Shown here one piece after another: positions 26,726-36,124 of a stretch of 64,000 nucleotides of DNA (positions are counted from its first letter, which is position 1; each line of letters begins with the position of its first letter). This stretch comes from Paenibacillus glycanilyticus (GTDB lineage: Bacteria > Bacillota > Bacilli > Paenibacillales > Paenibacillaceae): NCBI RefSeq assembly GCF_030161375.1, contig NZ_BSSQ01000024.1, forward strand, positions 1 through 64,000, read 5' to 3'. The translations under genes and the position numbers were made by a program. The notes beneath the pieces are model-generated. The model made no database searches. It was not told where the DNA came from and saw nothing but the letters and a program-made list of their open reading frames with translations.

Positions 26726-27997
26726 TTAGTGGGACACGTGAAGCGGCGGTGTATTCGAATTCGAAACCTCATCGTTTAATTTCGACGATGCAATTGCAGC
26801 CATTTGTTTCTTAGAAGGCAATGTCAGCGTTGTGAGCGCGGCCAGTACACAAGACACGGTCAAGAACATAAACGCGCTGGTGTAGGAACCGCCGGATGCC
26901 GAGATCAGGAAGCCCATAATCATCGGCGAAAGAATGCCTGCCGCTTGTCCCCCGAAATTAATCATTCCGAATGCGGTACCCACGACTTTCTCTTTCATGT
27001 AACGGTGCGGAAGCGTGAATATAAAGGACGAAGTGAAGGACGCGCAGAACGTGGCAATGGATTGGTAGACGATAACTTCCGTAATCGTAGAAGATACAGA
27101 TACGAGATATAGGAATATGGCAAACACAAAAGTGCAGCATACAACCACATATTTCACTTTTGTTCCGATTCTGTCCATGATTCTACCGCTGATCAACATC
27201 CCCATAACGCTGATTATGCCAGGGATGGCTACTAAGTAACCCGCGGATTTCAAATCAATGCCTAGCTCGTTAATCAAGTAAGTTGGCATCCAGGAGGACA
27301 ATCCCCAGCCGGCAATATTAGAGAAGAAGAAAATGAGGACAACCTTCCATACGAGCGAATTGCTTAATAATTCCTTGTAGTTCCCTTTGGATGGTTTTGA
27401 GTCTAAATCGGATGAGATGGTTTTTGCTCGGCGGGTTGCCAGGACGAAACAAGCAACAACTACTAAGCCAAGACAGGAGACAATCAAGAAAGTATGGCGC
27501 CAACCGGCAGCAACCAGAAGCGGAGTACAAATAATAGGAGCCATGACCGCGCCAAGCGCATTAGACGACATCATCGTGGTTTGAGCTTTCGTTCTTTGTG
27601 CGGCAGGGAAATAATCGGAAATTGCTTTCGTACTGGCAGCCGGATATCCGCCTTCGCCAACTCCGAACAAGAAGCGCACCAGCAGCAACGACGCCAGCGA
27701 CCAAGCTAAGCCGGTGAAGGCCGTAAAGATCGACCAGCATATTACGGCAACGATAATTACTCTACGCGAGCCATATTTGTCCGCCAGCCAGCCTCCGGGA
27801 ATCTGCATGAACGCATACCCCATGAAAAAGGCACTTAACACAATTCCGAGCATACCCGCCGACAGTGACATGTCGTCTCCAATTTTCGAGAGGGCTAAGC
27901 TGACAACCGTTCGATCGATGTACGATACGATCCATCCCAGGTATAACACAGATAATATCAACTTGCTGCCGGGGTTAATCATTGCGGAATTTTTCAT
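26726..27997 (-). CDS. MFS transporter, anion:cation symporter-type (ACS)
   Basis: This 423-residue carrier has about 12 hydrophobic helices. The family-typical opening YLGWIVSYIDRTVVSLAL is followed by MQIPGGWLADKYGSRRVI, which holds the inter-helix 2-3 MFS motif. It likely imports an organic anion for the hydrolase encoded just downstream. GGGGGAGG lies before the ATG. In Escherichia coli, AbgB works with a dedicated AbgT carrier; here an unrelated MFS carrier takes that place. Confidence 0.85.
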   Translation of the reverse strand: MKNSAMINPGSKLILSVLYLGWIVSYIDRTVVSLALSKIGDDMSLSAGMLGIVLSAFFMGYAFMQIPGGWLADKYGSRRVIIVAVICWSIFTAFTGLAWSLASLLLVRFLFGVGEGGYPAASTKAISDYFPAAQRTKAQTTMMSSNALGAVMAPIICTPLLVAAGWRHTFLIVSCLGLVVVACFVLATRRAKTISSDLDSKPSKGNYKELLSNSLVWKVVLIFFFSNIAGWGLSSWMPTYLINELGIDLKSAGYLVAIPGIISVMGMLISGRIMDRIGTKVKYVVVCCTFVFAIFLYLVSVSSTITEVIVYQSIATFCASFTSSFIFTLPHRYMKEKVVGTAFGMINFGGQAAGILSPMIMGFLISASGGSYTSAFMFLTVSCVLAALTTLTLPSKKQMAAIASSKLNDEVSNSNTPPLHVSH

Positions 27998-28015
27998 AAG
28001 TACCTCCCCCTAATT

Positions 28016-28065
28016 CGATGTTAGATTTAATAACATTATATAACACGAAATTCGTTCCAACATCG
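28016..28065 (-). promoter_or_regulatory. Promoter region with nested inverted repeats for the MFS/AbgB operon
   Basis: On the minus strand a TATAAT box (28040-28035) lies upstream of the MFS gene. The odd palindrome ACGAAATTCGT (28045-28055) sits just upstream of it, and CGATGTT/AACATCG arms (28016-28022 and 28059-28065) bracket the whole. The -35 box is poor, which would suit an activated or regulator-dependent promoter. No regulator gene is adjacent. Confidence 0.4.
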
Positions 28066-28150
28066 TGGGGATTAACAATTCTTTCGATTTTTAATTGTGG
28101 TTCACTACAATCCAAGGTCCATCTCCTATTGTTTATGTCACATAAAGTAA

Positions 28151-28189
28151 CACAAAAAAACCGACAGCTTCAAACGAAGCGGCCGGTTT
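28151..28189 (-). terminator. Terminator of the Bcr/CflA exporter gene
   Basis: Arms at 28158-28171 and 28176-28189 form an imperfect 14-bp stem followed on the minus strand by a run of T. It lies 30 bases after the exporter stop. Confidence 0.88.
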
Positions 28190-28220
28190 CACCTAAACGA
28201 ATCATAGAATTTTCTTGTCT

Positions 28221-29465
28221 TTATGCTTCATGCACTTGTTCAAAAGCCTTGCCTTTCAAATCCCGCGAGGTATCGCGTCCACCTCTTCTAACTAGCAAGA
28301 AGTATGCGAGTATGGCCGCTAAACTTGTTGCTAATATAATGATGCCTAGCGGCACGGCAGTATCTTCGCCTGCGATTCCGACAAGCGGAGCAACAACCGC
28401 TCCGAGCAAGAACGGGATAACCCCGAGCAGAGCCGCTGCGCTTCCTGCCATATTAGCCTGGCTCTCCATTGCAAGCGGGAAAGCTGCCGTGGAGGTAATG
28501 CCGATAGAGGCTACAAAAACAAATAAAGGAATAACAAGCGTAAAGAGAGGACCTTCAACAAGAGTTACCACGACAACCGTCACACTTGCTAGTAAGGCCA
28601 GACATAAACCGAATAACAGCAAGGTACGCTCGGATATGCGATGCGACATTCGCCCAACAATCTGGGAACCGATGATCAGGCTGACGCCGTTAGATCCGAA
28701 TAATAGAGCAAACACGGTCGGCGAGACGCCGTATATATTCTGATAAATAAACGGCGTACCGGATACATAAGCGAATACCCCCGCAATCATAATGCCCTGT
28801 GCCAGCATATATCCGACAAATTGACGATCCTGCAGTAGCGATCCATAGTTGCGAAGCTGTTGCCCGAAATTGGATGGGCTGCGGCGATCGCTCGGAAGAG
28901 TTTCCTTCAGACTCCATTTAGTCATCGCCCATAAATAGATACCGAGCAATGCCAATGAAATAAACACCCCGATATACGAAGTAACTGATAATACCCCGCT
29001 TCCGGCTACGGGCGCCACAAGCGGCCCCAAATTACCGACGAGCACGAGCAGCGAGAAAAACTTGGTGAGTTCATGACCGCTGAACAAATCGCGTACAATC
29101 GCCCGAGAAATAACAATACCCGCCGAAGCCGCAACGCCTTGAATAAACCGGAATATGATCAGCAATGCAATATTGGGCGCAAACGCACAAGCAAGCGACG
29201 ATATAACGTAAAAAGCCATGGATATAAGCAACGGAGTTCTTCTGCCATGGACATCGCTCAAGGAACCCATCACCAGCTGGCCGATGCCAAGTCCAAGCAA
29301 ACAAGCGGTAAGACTGAATTGAACGAGCGAGGCCGACGAATCAAGCTGCTCTACGATCTCCGGAAACGCCGGCAAATACATATCGATCGTAAAAGGCCCC
29401 AGCGTTGAAAACAAACCGAGCAGCATCGCCATCTTAACAAAATTTGATTTCTTGTTCATGTTCAT
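28221..29465 (-). CDS. Bcr/CflA-family MFS drug exporter
   Basis: This 414-residue membrane protein has about 12 helices and belongs to the DHA1 group. The opening GLFSTLGPFTIDMYLPAFPEI is diagnostic for Bcr/CflA exporters, and QLVMGSLSDVHGRRTPLL is the conserved MFS loop motif. It probably exports an antibiotic or metabolite. It has its own terminator and no adjacent regulator, so it seems to be a single-gene unit. Confidence 0.9.
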   Translation of the reverse strand: MNMNKKSNFVKMAMLLGLFSTLGPFTIDMYLPAFPEIVEQLDSSASLVQFSLTACLLGLGIGQLVMGSLSDVHGRRTPLLISMAFYVISSLACAFAPNIALLIIFRFIQGVAASAGIVISRAIVRDLFSGHELTKFFSLLVLVGNLGPLVAPVAGSGVLSVTSYIGVFISLALLGIYLWAMTKWSLKETLPSDRRSPSNFGQQLRNYGSLLQDRQFVGYMLAQGIMIAGVFAYVSGTPFIYQNIYGVSPTVFALLFGSNGVSLIIGSQIVGRMSHRISERTLLLFGLCLALLASVTVVVVTLVEGPLFTLVIPLFVFVASIGITSTAAFPLAMESQANMAGSAAALLGVIPFLLGAVVAPLVGIAGEDTAVPLGIIILATSLAAILAYFLLVRRGGRDTSRDLKGKAFEQVHEA

Positions 29466-29562
29466 GATGAATTAGAATCTCCCATCCCCTGTTCTTTGTC
29501 TTCTGTATGGTTCTTGTAGGATTATACAACCCGGAGCTTACTCCAAGTCAAGGAAAATTCAC

Positions 29563-29592
29563 AAGAGCGGTCACCCGGAGGCGACCGCTCTT
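29563..29592 (-). terminator. Hairpin after the GH3 gene
   Basis: AAGAGCGGTC and GACCGCTCTT arms form a strong 10-bp stem directly after the GH3 stop at 29603. On the minus strand the tail is GTGAATTTTCC rather than a pure T-run, so termination may be partial. Confidence 0.75.
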
Positions 29593-29602
29593 GTGTTAAA
29601 CG

Positions 29603-31882
29603 CTAAACTTTGACATTGCGGTATTTTTTCGTGCGCCCATCGTCAATAACGCCGTTCCAATTCAGCCCGAAGCCAAAATCGTACGTATGCTTATCCGCAT
29701 CCACGTAACACTCCATATCATGCGGAACGTCTTCAAACTGTTCTTCAACCGTCATCATGTTGGCTGGCATCTGCATAGGCAGCAGCCCCGAAGGCTCAAC
29801 CGAACCGGAGAGCACTTCCATTATGGCTTGATCCTGAACGCCGAAGTTAACGATGATTGCGGCCGCTTCGTTCTCGAATTCCGCAACGATCGCCGGATTG
29901 GAGAGCAGCATCGAGACGATAACCGGTTTGCCATTCATCATTTTCTTGGTCTCCAGAACGGCGTCTAGATCCGATTCGTTCTGAGTCGTCACCGTTTTCC
30001 CTTGATACGAACGGTTCAGCACATCATCCTCGCGCGGATCGCCAATAATGCTGGTTTCGCGAGCATGCTCGGCTGTATATGGCTTGTATTGAAGGCTAAT
30101 CGGCACGTAACCGTTGCCTCCGCTTGCGAGATCCTCTTGACTGTATCCAAAGCCCGGCTTGGGACCTTCGATGAACACCAGTGCAACATCGGCGTCAGCA
30201 GGGTCTTCCACCACTTCGAAGTATTTAGCCACGATGTCCAGGTTAACCGGATACTCCAGACTTTCGGGAGTTGGCATGCCGAACCAGTTTTTCCCCGCTG
30301 CCTTGAACCGCTTCGGAACATAGACGCGGCTGCGCGTTGGAAGCGGCAGCACGCTTCCTTCGTTCTTCAGCATCACGAGCGACTTCAATTGCGCATCGTA
30401 ACCCGCTTGCATAAAGGCCGGGTTCCCTACCGTCTGCTCGCTCTCTTCCGGTTGCAGATAGGGGTTCTCGAAGAGGCCAACGCGGAACATGTTCTTCAAG
30501 AGCCGTACAGCCGAGCGCTCAAAGCGCGCTCGCATATTCGCTTCTCCGTGCTCCTCCACTCCCATCTGATAAGCCTCCAGCACAGGGCCTATCTCGTTAT
30601 TTCCCCCGAATTGATCCACGCCTGCCATAAGCAGCTTATAATGCCGCTCCGCAACCGTTAAACCTTCAACCCCCCAGGGCTTGCCGCCAATAAACGTATC
30701 TTTGTTAGCTGCTTCGTCCGACGTAATCATCCAGTCCGTGCAGACCACGCCATCATACCCATATTGCTCGCGAAGCAGATCATTTATGAGATAAGAGCTA
30801 TACGAATTGCCGACATTCTCTCCGTTGACCGGATCTTGGTTGCTGGAAATCGTATAATATGGCATAACCGCGGATGCCTGCCCCGTCTTCCCGTCAAGCT
30901 TAAAGGCTCCTTCCGTAAAAGGAAGCAAATGTTCTTCGAAATTATTCCCCGGATACACCGCGTATTTGCCGCAGCCGAAGTGGGCATCCCTGCCGCCTTC
31001 GCCCGATCCGCCGCCTGGCCAATGCTTCACCATGGCATTTACGCTCTCATAACCCCAGCCGCTAGCAATTTCACGGTCATCTTCGGAAGTTTGGAACCCG
31101 TCTACATAAGCTCTGGCCATGTCCGTTGCCAGCTTGGAATCTTCTCCAAACGTTCCGTTGAAGCGTAACCATCGCGGATCTGTCGCAATATCAATCTGCG
31201 GCGACAGCGCCGTCGCCAAACCAAGCGCACGGTATTCCTTCGCGGCAATATCGCCGAAATTCCGGGTAACGGCGGGATCAAACGTTGCCGCAAGACCAAG
31301 CGTCTCCGGCCACATCGAGATTTTACCGCCTGCTCCGGCATTAAATTCAGAGCTTGCGTCCGAAGCGTGGCGCGGATCGGAGCTGTTATTGGCTGGAATG
31401 CCAAGCCCCGTGCCTTCCGCGAACGATTGAACGACATTGTTCCAACGGGCTGCTACAAAGGGACTTTGAACGCCAACGAGCAGGACATGGCGAAGATGAT
31501 CCTTGCTGAGGAAGCTGATCTGCTGATCCGTCAAATCCCAAGGTTTTGCACCGCTTTCTTCAAACGTCTTGCCTCCGTACGTTCCCGGGAACCAGGTGGT
31601 GCTAGCCGCCGGTACAAATTGATGCTGGCTGTACAGCATTAAGCCTGCAATCTGCTCGATTGTCATTTTGGAAGCGAGATCCTTCGCCCGCTCCTCCGGC
31701 GACAACCGCCAGTCCTCATACGGATCCAGCTTCCCGTCTCCGCTCAAATCCTTGAATCTCAGCCCGTCTTCTTCGATAATTTGAACGCCCGATGATTGGG
31801 AATAGCCCAGCAATGGTCCATTGTCGTTAGCTACATATTGAATTTGAACTTCCGTTACCGTACTTGCTTGATTATTAGTCAT
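29603..31882 (-). CDS. Glycoside hydrolase family 3 enzyme
   Basis: This 759-residue GH3 enzyme cleaves terminal non-reducing sugars; beta-glucosidase or beta-xylosidase activity is most common in the family. The catalytic nucleophile is Asp383 in GVVCTDWMIT. The substrate-binding segment KHWPGGGSGEGGRDAHFG lies upstream. A C-terminal alpha/beta sandwich (residues about 500-720) carries PVIVSMLLSNP and the AAAIIVNFGVQDQAIMEVLSG region. There is no signal peptide, so it is cytosolic. Its ATG overlaps the stop of the MFS carrier by four bases (ATGA), so the two are translationally coupled and the carrier probably imports the glycoside. Confidence 0.93.
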   Translation of the reverse strand: MTNNQASTVTEVQIQYVANDNGPLLGYSQSSGVQIIEEDGLRFKDLSGDGKLDPYEDWRLSPEERAKDLASKMTIEQIAGLMLYSQHQFVPAASTTWFPGTYGGKTFEESGAKPWDLTDQQISFLSKDHLRHVLLVGVQSPFVAARWNNVVQSFAEGTGLGIPANNSSDPRHASDASSEFNAGAGGKISMWPETLGLAATFDPAVTRNFGDIAAKEYRALGLATALSPQIDIATDPRWLRFNGTFGEDSKLATDMARAYVDGFQTSEDDREIASGWGYESVNAMVKHWPGGGSGEGGRDAHFGCGKYAVYPGNNFEEHLLPFTEGAFKLDGKTGQASAVMPYYTISSNQDPVNGENVGNSYSSYLINDLLREQYGYDGVVCTDWMITSDEAANKDTFIGGKPWGVEGLTVAERHYKLLMAGVDQFGGNNEIGPVLEAYQMGVEEHGEANMRARFERSAVRLLKNMFRVGLFENPYLQPEESEQTVGNPAFMQAGYDAQLKSLVMLKNEGSVLPLPTRSRVYVPKRFKAAGKNWFGMPTPESLEYPVNLDIVAKYFEVVEDPADADVALVFIEGPKPGFGYSQEDLASGGNGYVPISLQYKPYTAEHARETSIIGDPREDDVLNRSYQGKTVTTQNESDLDAVLETKKMMNGKPVIVSMLLSNPAIVAEFENEAAAIIVNFGVQDQAIMEVLSGSVEPSGLLPMQMPANMMTVEEQFEDVPHDMECYVDADKHTYDFGFGLNWNGVIDDGRTKKYRNVKV

Positions 31883-33186
31883 GCTTGTTTACCTCCCGGT
31901 ATAAGTTTATTGGTGATGGATTTTTGCTCGTTCTGTTCAGCCGACTTGGCGACTTCAGGCAATGGCTTGAGGGCCAGTACACCTGCCGCCACGCAAAGCG
32001 CTAAGAATACATAAAAGAAGGACCAACCGCCAATAGCGAGCAATACCGGAGCAATAGCCGGAACGATCGACTGAGGCAGCGCATTGGCTACGTTCATCAA
32101 ACCAAAGTCTTTCGCCGCATCTTCCTTGCGCGGTAGAATACGCGATACAAGCGCCATATCCACGGCGGTGAAACAGCCGCCGCCCAAGCCGATAATAGCT
32201 GAAGCTACAATGTATACGCTGTACTGGGGGATGAAAGCGAAGGCGATAATGCCAACGATCATAATGAGAGCGGAACCGTACAGGAACGGCTTTTGTTTGC
32301 CGAACCGATCCGACAGTACGCCTCCGAATATACTTGTCGCCGCCATCGCCAACATGCTGATAATGTTAATGGTGCCTACGCTTGCGGTCGCTTCCGCCTC
32401 CGTGAAGCCCATCCGATTCACGAGCATAACCGTCAAATACAAGCTGCTCGAATAACCCATCATAAGCAAAAACTTGGAGACAATAGCCCATGTAAAGGAA
32501 GGAAATTTCCGCGGGCTAGGATAAACCTGGCTTAATCGCTGACCAATGGTTTGTTGCTGTTTGGCAACGGTCGGAAGTTCGATCTTGCCTTCTTTAATAA
32601 GAAATAAACTAACAATTGGGGCAACCATGCCGATAACCGCCACAATCGTCCACTTCGTTTCCGACGAAATCGAAGTGAGGATCATCATCATTACCATGCC
32701 GATACTCATGCCGATGATCACGACCAGCCCGGCAATACCGGACATCGTTCCTTGCTTTTCTTGCGGCACCTGATCCGGAATTAACGCCGTATAAGCCGCC
32801 ATGCCAAAGTTGAAGAACAATTGCGCAATCGCCCAGGCAATGGTTACTTGCCAAATTTCCGTTGCGAAGCCAATATACAGAACCGCTGCGCTGCCTACCA
32901 GCGGACCAATTAAGATCCAAGTACGCCTGCGGCCAAAGGAATTGTTCGTCCGGTCGCTGAACGCTCCTCCAAGGGGGTTGCCTATCAGCGCGAACACTGC
33001 GCCAATAGCGGCTACCAGACCATACGAAGACGTGTATCCGTCTGGATCGATCTCGATCATTTTGAACGATAACAACATCACCGCGGGAACCATCAACGCA
33101 AGCATCATTCCTCCATTGCCAATCAATAAGGCCAGCACCAATCTTCGAAATGGAGTGATTTGTTGTCCTGTTACTGTTTCTGCCAT
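31879..33186 (-). CDS. MFS transporter, likely glycoside importer
   Basis: This 435-residue carrier has about 12 helices and a conserved loop FSDRTNNSFGRRRTWILIGP between helices 2 and 3, as in sugar:cation symporter-like MFS members. It is the first gene of a two-gene operon with GH3 and overlaps it by four bases. It probably imports a disaccharide or aryl glycoside for hydrolysis inside the cell. AGGAGG lies before the ATG. The operon is preceded by a cre site. Confidence 0.87.
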   Translation of the reverse strand: MAETVTGQQITPFRRLVLALLIGNGGMMLALMVPAVMLLSFKMIEIDPDGYTSSYGLVAAIGAVFALIGNPLGGAFSDRTNNSFGRRRTWILIGPLVGSAAVLYIGFATEIWQVTIAWAIAQLFFNFGMAAYTALIPDQVPQEKQGTMSGIAGLVVIIGMSIGMVMMMILTSISSETKWTIVAVIGMVAPIVSLFLIKEGKIELPTVAKQQQTIGQRLSQVYPSPRKFPSFTWAIVSKFLLMMGYSSSLYLTVMLVNRMGFTEAEATASVGTINIISMLAMAATSIFGGVLSDRFGKQKPFLYGSALIMIVGIIAFAFIPQYSVYIVASAIIGLGGGCFTAVDMALVSRILPRKEDAAKDFGLMNVANALPQSIVPAIAPVLLAIGGWSFFYVFLALCVAAGVLALKPLPEVAKSAEQNEQKSITNKLIPGGKQA

Positions 33187-33200
33187 AGGGCTACCTCCTA

Positions 33201-33305
33201 AAATGAATTACCACCTACAAAAGGCAAAGGTTAAGCCGGTTGTGGTGATTCATGCTGCGAAAGCATACGCTTTAATGAATTGCACCTACAATTAGCAACG
33301 GTTAA
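33201..33305 (-). repeat. Degenerate direct repeat in the leader of the MFS-GH3 operon
   Basis: Two related 34-base units (33201-33234 and 33272-33305 on the plus strand) share the cores ATGAATT, CACCTACAA and GGTTAA in the same order, offset by 71 bases. They lie between the predicted promoter and the MFS start. They could be a duplicated regulator site or a small RNA-level duplication. Confidence 0.55.
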
Positions 33306-33331
33306 TGCAACCGCTTACAATATTGATTATA
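33306..33331 (-). promoter_or_regulatory. -10 box and cre site of the MFS-GH3 operon
   Basis: On the minus strand TATAAT (33331-33326) is followed by TGTAAGCGGTTGCA (33319-33306), which matches the CcpA cre consensus at 13 of 14 positions and covers the expected transcription start. No good -35 box is seen, so an activator may be needed. A second cre-like palindrome TGAAAGCGCTTCA lies further up at 33400-33412. Confidence 0.7.
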
Positions 33332-33359
33332 AAAGAAAAAGCCCGTCTCCTGACAGGCT
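33331..33359 (-). terminator. Terminator of the AraC-GH39 gene
   Basis: AGCCCGTC (33340-33347) and GACAGGCT (33352-33359) pair with one mismatch around TCCT and are followed on the minus strand by a T-rich tail. It lies about 100 bases after the stop at 33459. Confidence 0.82.
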
Positions 33360-33458
33360 GTTGCTTACTTCCTTTTGGGTCAATTTTTAACGTCATTTTT
33401 GAAAGCGCTTCATCCATTCTTGTTAGGCACATTAAAAATTAACCCAAAGGTTGTAGAT

Positions 33459-35990
33459 CTAAAGAATCGGGATTAACTCAATCAGCTCAACCGAATGGGG
33501 CTCTAGTATTGAAGTTAATGGAATGTGGTTCTCAAGCAGCTCTACTTCTTGCACATGTCTTTTGGGGCTCGTCTTTGTCCGCAAATATTGAATATCGTCT
33601 GCAGTTAACGATTCCGGCGCACCTAATTGCAGCCACAGATCATAACTGCTGCCGTTCTCGCGATTCAAGGTATGGGTCACAACCCGATACTTGCCGCTTG
33701 CGATCCCGGCCAATTCAAGCTCCACCTTATAGGTCTTATCTTCCTTAAAGCCGTTATAACGATTCAACGCGTCAATAAACGACGTATCGCCAAGCGCGTA
33801 CAGCTCGTCAAAGTGGCAATAGTTATAGGTTAGAACTTGATAACCCAAGCGTCCTTGCGTCACCACATAACCATTGCCTTGAGCAATCAGCCGATCGCCA
33901 AGCTTCGCTAGCAACGCGTAGGCAAAAAAGCCTGCTTTCGGAATGCCATATTGCGCGATGAGACCCAGTCCTCCGTGGAATAGCGCCGAGGAAGCTGCGG
34001 TCTCTTCAATATTGTCGCTTAGTACCCAATAGCCGAAACCGTCGATCGAGTCGAGGTTATCCACAATATTTTTCACGATATAAGCCGCTTTGTACATCGT
34101 GTCGTTCGTCAGCTCCCGGTGATAAGCGGTAGAATTCCATTCCGTCAAATATTGCTCCCGATCATTCAATCCGTACTCCTCCAGCAGCTTTCTCTCGCGG
34201 GCGAGCATGTCCTTCAAATAATCCGGGTTCGGAGATATTCCCATAAACTCGCTGACTAGCTGACGGTAGGTTTGCAGCTTAAACCATTCTCCCAGATCTC
34301 TGTTATCCCACTTCAACCGGTCTATATCCTCATGGGGATAAAAGTGAAGAGGAAGGAAATCCGGCAAACAGCCCTTCTCCCGGCAATACGCGATAAACGC
34401 ATCAAACAGTTCCTTGGATTCAAACGTAATCACTCTACCCGGAGCGCCGATTTGCAGATTGCCGGAGATCGCCTTAAGCACGCGATAGGTCTGATGGTAC
34501 ATTTCCATATAATCTTCCAGCGTGCCGGGAAGGAAAATTTGCAGCTCTGGCTCGTTCCAGAATTCGAATTTCCAGCTCTCAACCTCTTGAAGCCCATACC
34601 GGTTAATGCAATGGCGCAAGAAACGATCCACCAATTGCCCCCAGCGGTCCATAGACTTGGGAGGACTTACGCAGCTGGACCGGTAAAATATCGTTTTGCT
34701 TTTATCGGCAGCCATATCAAGAGGCATGAAACCAAGTTCGACAAACGGCTTCAGCCCAATCGATCTCAAGAAATCAAATAGCTGATCGATAAGCCTGAAG
34801 TTATAATACGGTTCCCCGTGCTCATCTTCCTGGTAGACCATCATGTTATCGTCGAATATACCGTGGAAGCGCAAATAGCGAAACGGCGATGTCTGTTGCA
34901 TCATGCGCAAATGCTCCTGCACATCCGCATGCAGACCTTCCTTCGCTTTGCCGATTGTAATCAGGCTTTTCCACGTATGACGCACAGGCTTGCTCATTGC
35001 CGTAACATCAATTCTTGCGTTCAGCTGCTCCAACGTTCGTACATCGGCAGTCTTAAGCGATTGTCCTCGCTGCAAATACTGGTTAATGATGCCTAGAGCA
35101 TTTGATTGGTTAAACGAGAAATAGTTCGCGGAAGTCCGCTCTTGATCGATTTCGAGCTCCGGACGATACTGATTGCGATACTCGCTTGGAGTCACGTGAT
35201 ACTTCGCCTTAAAGGCGGCATAAAAAGACTTGGCATTCGGGAATCCATGCTCCAGAGCAAGGTCCGCAATCGGCACCTCGTCGTAACGAAGCAAGTCTTC
35301 AACCGTATTCTTGAGACGGATATTCGTCAAATAGGATTGAAAATTCAAGCCGATATTCTCACTGAAAAATTTGGATAAATAAGGAACGGACAAAAACTCG
35401 CTGTCCGCAATGGCTTGCAGCGTAATGGGCTCTTTGTAATGCTCTTCCATATACCGGATGATGCGGAGCATCCGCTCCATATATTTCTCGTTCATAGCGC
35501 CGCTCACGGCCGGCGTCTTAAACTGTTTCATGAGAATGGAAAAAATACTGAGCAGCTTAACCTGCATTTCCAGTACGTATACTTCACTCTTCTTATGCTT
35601 GAGCTGAACCATCTCCGCCATGTATTGGCGAATACGGTCAAGCGCTAGCCGTTGTTCGCTGCCAACCGAACCGGAATAGCAGTCAAAGTGAAACCGTTCG
35701 ATTCCTCGAATATGTTCATTTAAATATGCCGCAGGAATTTGAAAAGTCGCGATGATATTCTGACCTAGGCCGATTACTTCGTGCACATGGCAATCATTAA
35801 TGAGCAATACGTCTCCTTCGGAAAGTGGATACTGCCGGTTCATAACGGTAACGTCCAACCTCCCGCGAAGCACGAAGATCATCTCTAAGCTGTTATGCCA
35901 ATGGCTCGGGACATAATTCACGCTATGGAGCGACACGTCGAATGGCAAGGAGTCGCTTGTCTCAACCATCTCATATATGGAATTTCTCAA
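33459..35990 (-). CDS. AraC-family regulator fused to a GH39 glycoside hydrolase domain
   Basis: This 843-residue protein joins a complete sugar regulator to an enzyme. Residues about 20-110 form a cupin sensing domain (YVPSHWHNSLEMIFVLRG). Residues about 175-275 form the AraC DNA-binding domain with both helix-turn-helix motifs (ITLQAIADSEFLSVPYLSKFF; IADLALEHGFPNAKSFYAAFK). Residues about 320-810 form a GH39 beta-xylosidase-type domain. The GH39 acid/base Glu480 is in FEFWNEPEL and the likely nucleophile Glu617 is in YLTEWNSTAY, so the active site appears intact. The start codon is TTG at 35990, with GAGGGGG six bases upstream. It may sense a ligand through the hydrolase domain, or cleave it. 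The MFS-GH3 operon next door is a plausible target. Confidence 0.92.
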   Translation of the reverse strand: MRNSIYEMVETSDSLPFDVSLHSVNYVPSHWHNSLEMIFVLRGRLDVTVMNRQYPLSEGDVLLINDCHVHEVIGLGQNIIATFQIPAAYLNEHIRGIERFHFDCYSGSVGSEQRLALDRIRQYMAEMVQLKHKKSEVYVLEMQVKLLSIFSILMKQFKTPAVSGAMNEKYMERMLRIIRYMEEHYKEPITLQAIADSEFLSVPYLSKFFSENIGLNFQSYLTNIRLKNTVEDLLRYDEVPIADLALEHGFPNAKSFYAAFKAKYHVTPSEYRNQYRPELEIDQERTSANYFSFNQSNALGIINQYLQRGQSLKTADVRTLEQLNARIDVTAMSKPVRHTWKSLITIGKAKEGLHADVQEHLRMMQQTSPFRYLRFHGIFDDNMMVYQEDEHGEPYYNFRLIDQLFDFLRSIGLKPFVELGFMPLDMAADKSKTIFYRSSCVSPPKSMDRWGQLVDRFLRHCINRYGLQEVESWKFEFWNEPELQIFLPGTLEDYMEMYHQTYRVLKAISGNLQIGAPGRVITFESKELFDAFIAYCREKGCLPDFLPLHFYPHEDIDRLKWDNRDLGEWFKLQTYRQLVSEFMGISPNPDYLKDMLARERKLLEEYGLNDREQYLTEWNSTAYHRELTNDTMYKAAYIVKNIVDNLDSIDGFGYWVLSDNIEETAASSALFHGGLGLIAQYGIPKAGFFAYALLAKLGDRLIAQGNGYVVTQGRLGYQVLTYNYCHFDELYALGDTSFIDALNRYNGFKEDKTYKVELELAGIASGKYRVVTHTLNRENGSSYDLWLQLGAPESLTADDIQYLRTKTSPKRHVQEVELLENHIPLTSILEPHSVELIELIPIL

Positions 35991-36076
35991 AGTAAGCCCC
36001 CTCGCCTATTTGCTACATCCATATTAGCATTATCGAGGGACATTTGTCCTACATCAATCTCTAGGTCTACACAAAC

Positions 36077-36107
36077 AAAAAGCCGCCCCATGCACGGACG
36101 GGACGGC
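36077..36107 (-). terminator. Terminator of the apiose operon
   Basis: GCCGCCCC (36082-36089) and GGGACGGC (36100-36107) form an 8-bp stem with one mismatch and a T-run on the minus strand (A-run at 36077-36081). It follows the last permease stop at 36125. Confidence 0.88.
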
Positions 36108-36124
36108 GCTTATTACCTATTCTA

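Noticed and set aside
33400..33412. TGAAAGCGCTTCA as the main cre of the MFS-GH3 operon
   Set aside because: It lies upstream of the preceding gene's terminator relative to that operon and lacks a base compared with the consensus; the site at 33306-33319 matches better and is at the promoter.
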